In this document: piece after piece, positions 5,107-5,109 of the stretch | How positions within the stretch are numbered: position 1 is the stretch's first letter | Layout: each line of letters opens with the position of its first letter | Assembly (NCBI GenBank): GCA_002389265.1 | Contig: DGOD01000084.1 | Span: 3,024 to 8,132, forward strand | From: Gammaproteobacteria bacterium UBA4475 | GTDB lineage: Bacteria > Pseudomonadota > Gammaproteobacteria > Pseudomonadales > Azotimanducaceae | Direction of reading: 5' to 3' | DNA: 5,109 bases | Notes under the pieces: generated by a model | The model's database searches: none | What the model was told of the DNA's origin: nothing | What the model saw: the letters and a program-made list of their open reading frames with translations, nothing else | Translations under genes and position numbers: made by a program

Positions 5107-5109
5107 CTA

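Noticed and set aside
1..5109. CRISPR arrays, insertion sequence ends, tRNA genes or long repeats
   Set aside because: None was seen by eye on either strand; the only repeats are short dyads in intergenic stretches.

Overview
The window looks like a piece of a catabolic (accessory) region from a moderate-GC proteobacterium, most plausibly a gammaproteobacterium. That placement is an inference from overall protein flavour and base composition; nothing in the window fixes taxonomy. There are five clear complete genes, all oxygen-chemistry or redox enzymes, with two unassignable coding-like scraps at the window edges. No rRNA, tRNA, transposon, CRISPR array or long repeat was seen.

Layout. Bases 1-106 hold at most the last codons of a plus-strand gene. 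Two minus-strand genes follow as a probable operon read from about 2233 down to 107: an acyl-CoA-dehydrogenase-fold flavin monooxygenase (HsaA/HpaB/DszC type), then 18 bp later a luciferase-like (LLM) flavin oxidoreductase. A short divergent control region (about 2234-2346) separates them from two plus-strand genes: a zinc-free MDR (quinone-oxidoreductase-like) reductase and, 6 bp later, a microsomal-type epoxide hydrolase with a complete catalytic set. After a 165 bp gap with a good sigma70-type promoter comes an adrenodoxin/putidaredoxin-type [2Fe-2S] ferredoxin of 106 residues. Past its stop, a minus-strand coding-like stretch of 46 codons runs to the window edge but is bounded there by an in-frame stop.

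How they may work together. Both minus-strand enzymes belong to families that use reduced flavin to put oxygen into, or remove hydrogen from, hydrophobic substrates. The epoxide hydrolase opens an epoxide to a diol, the MDR enzyme would reduce an enone, quinone or enoyl thioester, and the ferredoxin usually feeds a class I cytochrome P450. The set fits degradation of a terpenoid, steroid or other hydrophobic cyclic compound. The substrate cannot be read from the sequence, and the P450, ferredoxin reductase and flavin reductase that such a pathway needs are not in the window.

The most interesting points are the compact divergent promoter region with apparently overlapping -35 elements on a dyad, an inverted repeat that overlaps both promoter hexamers of the ferredoxin gene, the mEH-like Glu in the epoxide hydrolase, and the cluster combination itself. 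I did not find convincing evidence of a wholly new kind of system.
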